Shown: positions 59,710 to 64,000 of the stretch, piece after piece | Layout: the number at the start of each line of letters is the position of its first letter | Position numbering within the stretch: position 1 is the stretch's first letter | The notes under the pieces: generated by a model | Database searches by the model: none | Told to the model about the DNA's origin: nothing | The model's input: the letters and a program-made list of their open reading frames with translations, nothing else | NCBI GenBank assembly: GCA_035582835.1 | Contig: JAYKAV010003132.1 | Coordinates: 2,600,784-2,664,783, forward strand | Direction of reading: 5' to 3' | Source of the DNA: Phoebastria nigripes | Taxonomy: Eukaryota; Chordata; Aves; Procellariiformes; Diomedeidae | Length of the DNA: 64,000 nt | Translations under genes and position numbers: made by a program

Positions 59710-62700
59710 GAAACACTCACTGCTTTGACCACCCCAGTGTGGTAACTTACAATACGCACAATAATTTCATCGGAAAATTATCCCAGACTCCAGAAAAAAA
59801 TATATGTCTTTATACTAAACTCCTTACTTTTTCTGAAAAGCTACATTTTCAGTTTTTTCAATTGTGTCACATTGACTCTTTTGGAAAATACTACAAGCTC
59901 ACTTCCCTAGTTGATGTTTACACCCACTCAGTGCTTCGAGCATAGTTCAGCCAATTTTTTGTGAGGGTCTACTGACCACACTGAATTATTTTAATATCCC
60001 TGCAAGATTTTTCCACCTTCTCTGTAACAAGGAAGAGATAGCGACAAAAAAGCATAACGGATGCATCATAACTGAATGAAAATGGTCACTCAACTTCAGA
60101 ATAGTCAGTGTGGCTAGATTGTATTGTAAGTGCAGGCCCACAGTTATGACTAAACAACTAATTTTTAATTGACTGGGCACTTGCCCACTATAAACGGCCT
60201 TCATGTTACCTTTAGAGAGGGGAGAAAGTCATGAATTCCCATTCCTCCTTTCATGGGTCCAAATATAGCATGTTTTGTGCTACAAATACGGTGANAATGA
60301 CTGTGCACACATTGCCTGTCACACCTTGTGACGATGTCTCAGTGTTGGTGTCACGTGGCGTGGTGCATTTTAGCATCAGGCACTGCAAGGGGCTATGGTA
60401 TGACCAGGATGCCCAAATTCACCTTGATTGAGGAATGACCTGGGCACAGTGCACCTCAGCAGGCATGGGGACACGTTAAGAACGGGCTGTGAGGTTGGCT
60501 GTCCCCAGCTCTTGTCTTGTCTAACAGTGGAGACACAGCTTTTGAAGGTGCAGCAGATTCAGCCCTTAGGGACGGCCTGACAGGTCGGGAGATAATGCTA
60601 ATTTGAAAGAACGATGCTACTCTGGGGGTTGGTGCAAGTCTTCAGAAATACACCAGGAAAAGAGGTGATTTGGTGTTGTGCTTCCTTCTGATCAACAGCA
60701 CACCTGACACACACGGTGTGGTCAGTGAGACAGATCAAAACTGGGTTCCTGCTGGATCTCTGAAGCTCCTGCCAGGGCAAGAAGAACTGGCTCTGTCAGA
60801 GAGGACCAGGGTCACAGCAGCAACTGTTGTGTGTCAGACACTGCAAAGGAGGGACCCAGTCCTGCCATAGGTTGCACCATCACCAGATCACACTTTCCTT
60901 GTCACGTCCGTCTTCCATCTTGGATCTTCAGCAATTTATTCACATTCACCTTTGACTCCTTATGACACTACTTACAAGTCACATCTTCTCCCCTTGCTCC
61001 CTCCCCAGCCACATATAGGGGGTGGGGTAGGAGTGGGGTGTGAGCAGGTGTAAATTGGAGTACCTGCAATAACTTTAATGGAATTTACAGCAGCTACGAA
61101 CCTGGTCCTCCATACTTTATCCCTGATTTATCATTTTTACAACATTTCACTGTGAGAGTTTATGGCAATTTATGTCATTACACAAATTATACAAATTGCC
61201 ATTAACTGATGTAATGTACTATAAAGAATTGGAAGCATGAAGAAAAAAATTATTTGAATTTTTCTTCTGCATGTTTGCATTGCTTTATAGCTTAATTTAT
61301 CAATTCAGTTAATTGAAATTTATATCATTAGAAGAAAATGCACTGAGGTGCTTTCTTTCTTCTTCTTTTTGTCTGGTTTTTAAATTATTGTTCTTCTTTT
61401 TTTTTTTTTTTCCATTGGGCCATAATTGCCGAACCTTTTCTCTGTCAAAGGAGATAAGGTGAAAATGACAACCATCATTTCTATCTCTTTCCCCAGAGAC
61501 TGAACATATCACCTCTGTGTTAAATTTACCTCCACACATCTTTGCTTTAGGCTTGTGAGTTAATCCCAAACAGTCCCTTTAATTCTGAAAACATAACATA
61601 TTTTTAGAAGAGGAATAAGCAGCCTATTTTAGTTGCTTAATCTCCCTCTGTTTTTCAGAGACCTTTCATTCTCCAAACACAAATTATGGTCTGTCACTGA
61701 ATGGTTCATCCCAAAGCTACCCCTCCAGTTACCAACAGTAAAATTATAGGGCTATATTAATTGTTCATCACAGAGGAACCCTGATCATTACGCAGGTTCT
61801 TTTTGTGATGTATGTCACAAAAACACAAACTAAAAGGCTATCCTTCCCACAAGAGTTGCAAAATCATATGAGAGAAGAGGCAACTTACACCCATCTACAG
61901 ACAATGGCTGAACAAAGAAAGACGACAATGTCGATGCAAAAGACAGGCTCACAGCATATGCCCTGCTGCTTTCCCATTACACAGGTTTTCATTTGGAGGG
62001 TTGCAGGAGAGGTAAATTGGAAACATGCTAAAGGAATTTGTTTCTCCTCTTTCATATGTGACCTGATCTCATACTGAATGAGTCTGTGAGCCTGACAGCG
62101 AGGAAAAGGAAGAAATAAAAATACCAGCTTCATAGCTGAACTTGGGAAGTTCTACATGGCCTCAAGACTAGTCTGAAATTACCCCAGTGTTAACAGACTT
62201 ACTTGCTTCTTTTAATTAAAGAGAAGCTAGAAGTGGGAAACAGAGCTTGAGATCCAGAAGGTTACCAGGATTTTTAAATTTTTGTGAAATCTCTTTATAT
62301 TCTGAGTTGTGCAGTATGTAGAAGTGACAGCCTGATTCATAGATAGGGCAGGAACATTTTCCCTGTGCCTGATTGCAATGGATTTAGCCATATAGACCCT
62401 TCATGCATTTGTTCTAGGTGTATTACCTCTTTAAATCACTTTGGACTGTTTGCTTCAAAGACTGCCTTTCATGCTCATTAAGTACAGACTATCAATGTAC
62501 AAAGGCCGAAAGGTCATTTCCACCTTTGCACGAATAAAAATATCTCAGCATTAACTGAGTAGTGTAAGCTTGTCCTCTCATGATGAGATTGACCAAGGTT
62601 GTTTCTCAGTGCAATGCTATTTTCTCTCCTGTTGCCCAGCTGTTGCATGATCTTATGCTTATACTACAATTTCTCTAGGGCAGATCTTTTCCCTCCTTGA

Positions 62701-63409
62701 AGACCATCCACATCACTGGGCTACTGAGTAGGATTCATTCTTGGTTACCTCTCCATGGTCCTACATGCTAGCCTGCATATGGCTTATCCTTGGCAGGAGA
62801 AAGAGAACTGACACCAGACTCCTCTATTTCAGATGAGTACTCTGACCAATATAATGCAAGAAGAAACTGCCTCCCCATATTTCTAGATAAAAATAAATGT
62901 TGTTGCAGTGCTTGGGGGGTAAACTCAGTTTTGTCAATACATGTTAGACTTATTGAACCATCATCCTCGAGGACTGTTAAACTTTTAGGTGAAAGAGCGA
63001 CTAGTTGTTGAATCCCAAATATCCAGAGACAGAGAAAGGCCCCAGGGTATTCAATCCAGCCATGACTGTGGTGCATCTGTAGAGTAAGTGCAAAACAAAC
63101 ATTTAAGTATCCAAACATTTTTTTTTTTGGTTAAAAGTTATGTGCTTGGATATACATACACTGTAATTTATTTCAACTAATTTTAGCTGTCCAGAAGTTG
63201 CTATCTACTTTACGAAGTTATTTGTATGGACTCTAAATTCAGCGGGGAGCTACAGAGAATGATTTATATATTTTAGATTATTATCTTTTCCTGGCTTAGG
63301 TTCTTCATTTTTAGATATATAATATTATGGGAAATGTAGTACCTTCTAAATGCACATATGCAAAAGTAAGATTTTAATTATTGCCTGGTAAAATCATGTT
63401 TCAAAACTT
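59710..63409. other. Non-coding sequence
   Basis: No gene recognised. A somewhat GC-richer patch with several CACGT/CACG words lies at 60.3-60.9 kb. A G-rich run (GGGGGTGGGGTAGGAGTGGGG) lies near 61017-61037. A T-tract occurs near 61.40 kb. The largest frame is 116 codons (62768-63118, minus) and resembles no family I know. Confidence 0.6.
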
Positions 63410-63410
63410 G

Positions 63411-64000
63411 GGGGCGCTCACAAGCCATGTACAGGACAACCAGGGGATCAGGCCCAGCCAGCACGGGTTCATGAAAGGCGGGTCCTGCTTGACCAACCTG
63501 ATCTCCTTCCATGACCAGGTGACCTGCCTAGTGGATGAGGGAAAGGCTGTGGATGTGGTCTACCTGGACTTCAGTAAAGCCTTTGACACTGTCTCCCACA
63601 GCATCCTCCTAGAGAAGCTGGCGGCTCATGGCCTAGACAGGTGTACTCTGCGCTGGGTAAAAAACTGGCTGGGCGGCCGGGCCCAGAGAGTTGTGGTGAA
63701 TGGAGTTAAATCTGCTTGGTGGCCGGTCACAAGCAGTGCTCCCCAGGGCTCCGTTTTGGGGCCGGTCTTCTTCAATATCTTTATCAATGATCTGGATGAG
63801 GAGATCGAGTGCACCCTCAGTAAGTTTGCAGACCACACCAAGTTGGGCGGGTGTGTTGGTCTGCTCGAGGGTAGGAAGGCTCTGCAGAGGGACCTGGACA
63901 GGCTGGCTGGATGGGCTGAGGCCAGCTGTATGAGGTTCAACAAGGCCAAGTGCCAGGTCCTGCACTTCGGCCATAACAACCCCATGCAACGCTACAGGCT
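63411..64000 (+). mobile_element. CR1 LINE, 5'-truncated, continues past window edge
   Basis: Avian CR1 (chicken repeat 1) non-LTR retrotransposon. Homology starts abruptly at about 63411, inside the reverse-transcriptase domain, which is the usual 5' truncation of CR1 copies. It runs in sense orientation to the window end. Base composition jumps from AT-rich flank to GC-rich element. The 3' UTR and its terminal octamer repeats would lie outside the window, so the target site cannot be examined. Confidence 0.95.
63411..64000 (+). CDS. Partial CR1 ORF2 reverse transcriptase, catalytic box altered
   Basis: A continuous frame of 196 codons, open at both ends, encodes the central reverse transcriptase of CR1, which copies the element's RNA at the target site. 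Visible motifs in order are [12 protein letters not shown] (63435 on), the palm motif [10 protein letters not shown] (63561-63587), [18 protein letters not shown], then motif C and a [11 protein letters not shown] block leading toward MRFNKAKC. Motif C, normally FADD, reads FADH here (63825-63836: TTT GCA GAC CAC), so the second catalytic aspartate is lost. A preceding GVPQG is APQG. There are no stops or frameshifts in 590 bp, so the insertion is much younger than the other CR1 pieces in the window, but this copy is not expected to be active. The endonuclease domain is missing through 5' truncation. Confidence 0.9.

Noticed and set aside
59384..59716. 110-codon frame on the minus strand, and similar frames at 51896-52210 and 59365-59550
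   Set aside because: These fall entirely within the solo LTRs and reflect LTR composition, not retroviral genes.
63626..63989. Two overlapping minus-strand frames of 118-119 codons
   Set aside because: They are antisense shadows of the CR1 reverse-transcriptase coding sequence.
1..64000. tRNA, rRNA, snRNA genes and CRISPR arrays
   Set aside because: No B-box-like GGTTCGAATCC in a cloverleaf context, no recognisable 5S, U-RNA or 7SL sequence, and no regularly spaced direct repeats were seen.

Overview
This 64 kb window looks like nuclear DNA from a bird, AT-rich and lying in a gene desert or a very large intron. Three things point to a bird. The right edge is a CR1 LINE with the typical avian reverse-transcriptase protein. 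Two solo LTRs belong to a family I recognise from avian endogenous retroviruses (ERVL/ERVK-like). Other interspersed repeats are sparse and mostly very old and degraded (CR1 3' ends, MIR-like SINE fragments). About 40 isolated single Ns are scattered through otherwise continuous sequence, as in short-read assemblies that write heterozygous or ambiguous sites as N.

I find no intact protein-coding gene, no tRNA or rRNA gene and no CRISPR array. Almost all open frames are of the length expected by chance (the longest closed one is 162 codons) and resemble no family I know. The two coding remnants are both transposon-derived: a hAT-type transposase fragment on the minus strand near 50.5-50.9 kb with three in-frame stops, and a 5'-truncated CR1 reverse transcriptase from 63.41 kb that runs off the window with its catalytic FADD box changed to FADH.

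Layout. 1-50 kb is unique-looking AT-rich sequence with homopolymer tracts, microsatellites, three MIR-like patches (3.6, 40.5, 42.7 kb) and old CR1 3' ends (7.6 kb minus; 14.6 and 49.6 kb plus). 50.47-50.95 kb holds the broken hAT transposase. 51.79-52.36 kb and 59.11-59.70 kb hold two solo LTRs of the same family in opposite orientation, each with TATA box, polyadenylation signal and short target-site duplication. 63.41-64.00 kb is the CR1.

What may matter biologically is non-coding. Several stretches (about 18.15-18.44, 30.0-30.26, 36.16-36.62, 38.76-38.96 and 48.5-49.0 kb) are balanced in composition, free of simple repeats and dense in homeodomain- or SOX-like cores, so they are candidates for conserved enhancers. 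The strongest single signal is a group of three inverted SOX-core pairs within 290 bp near 36.2-36.5 kb. I found no convincing new biological system; the items below are graded accordingly.
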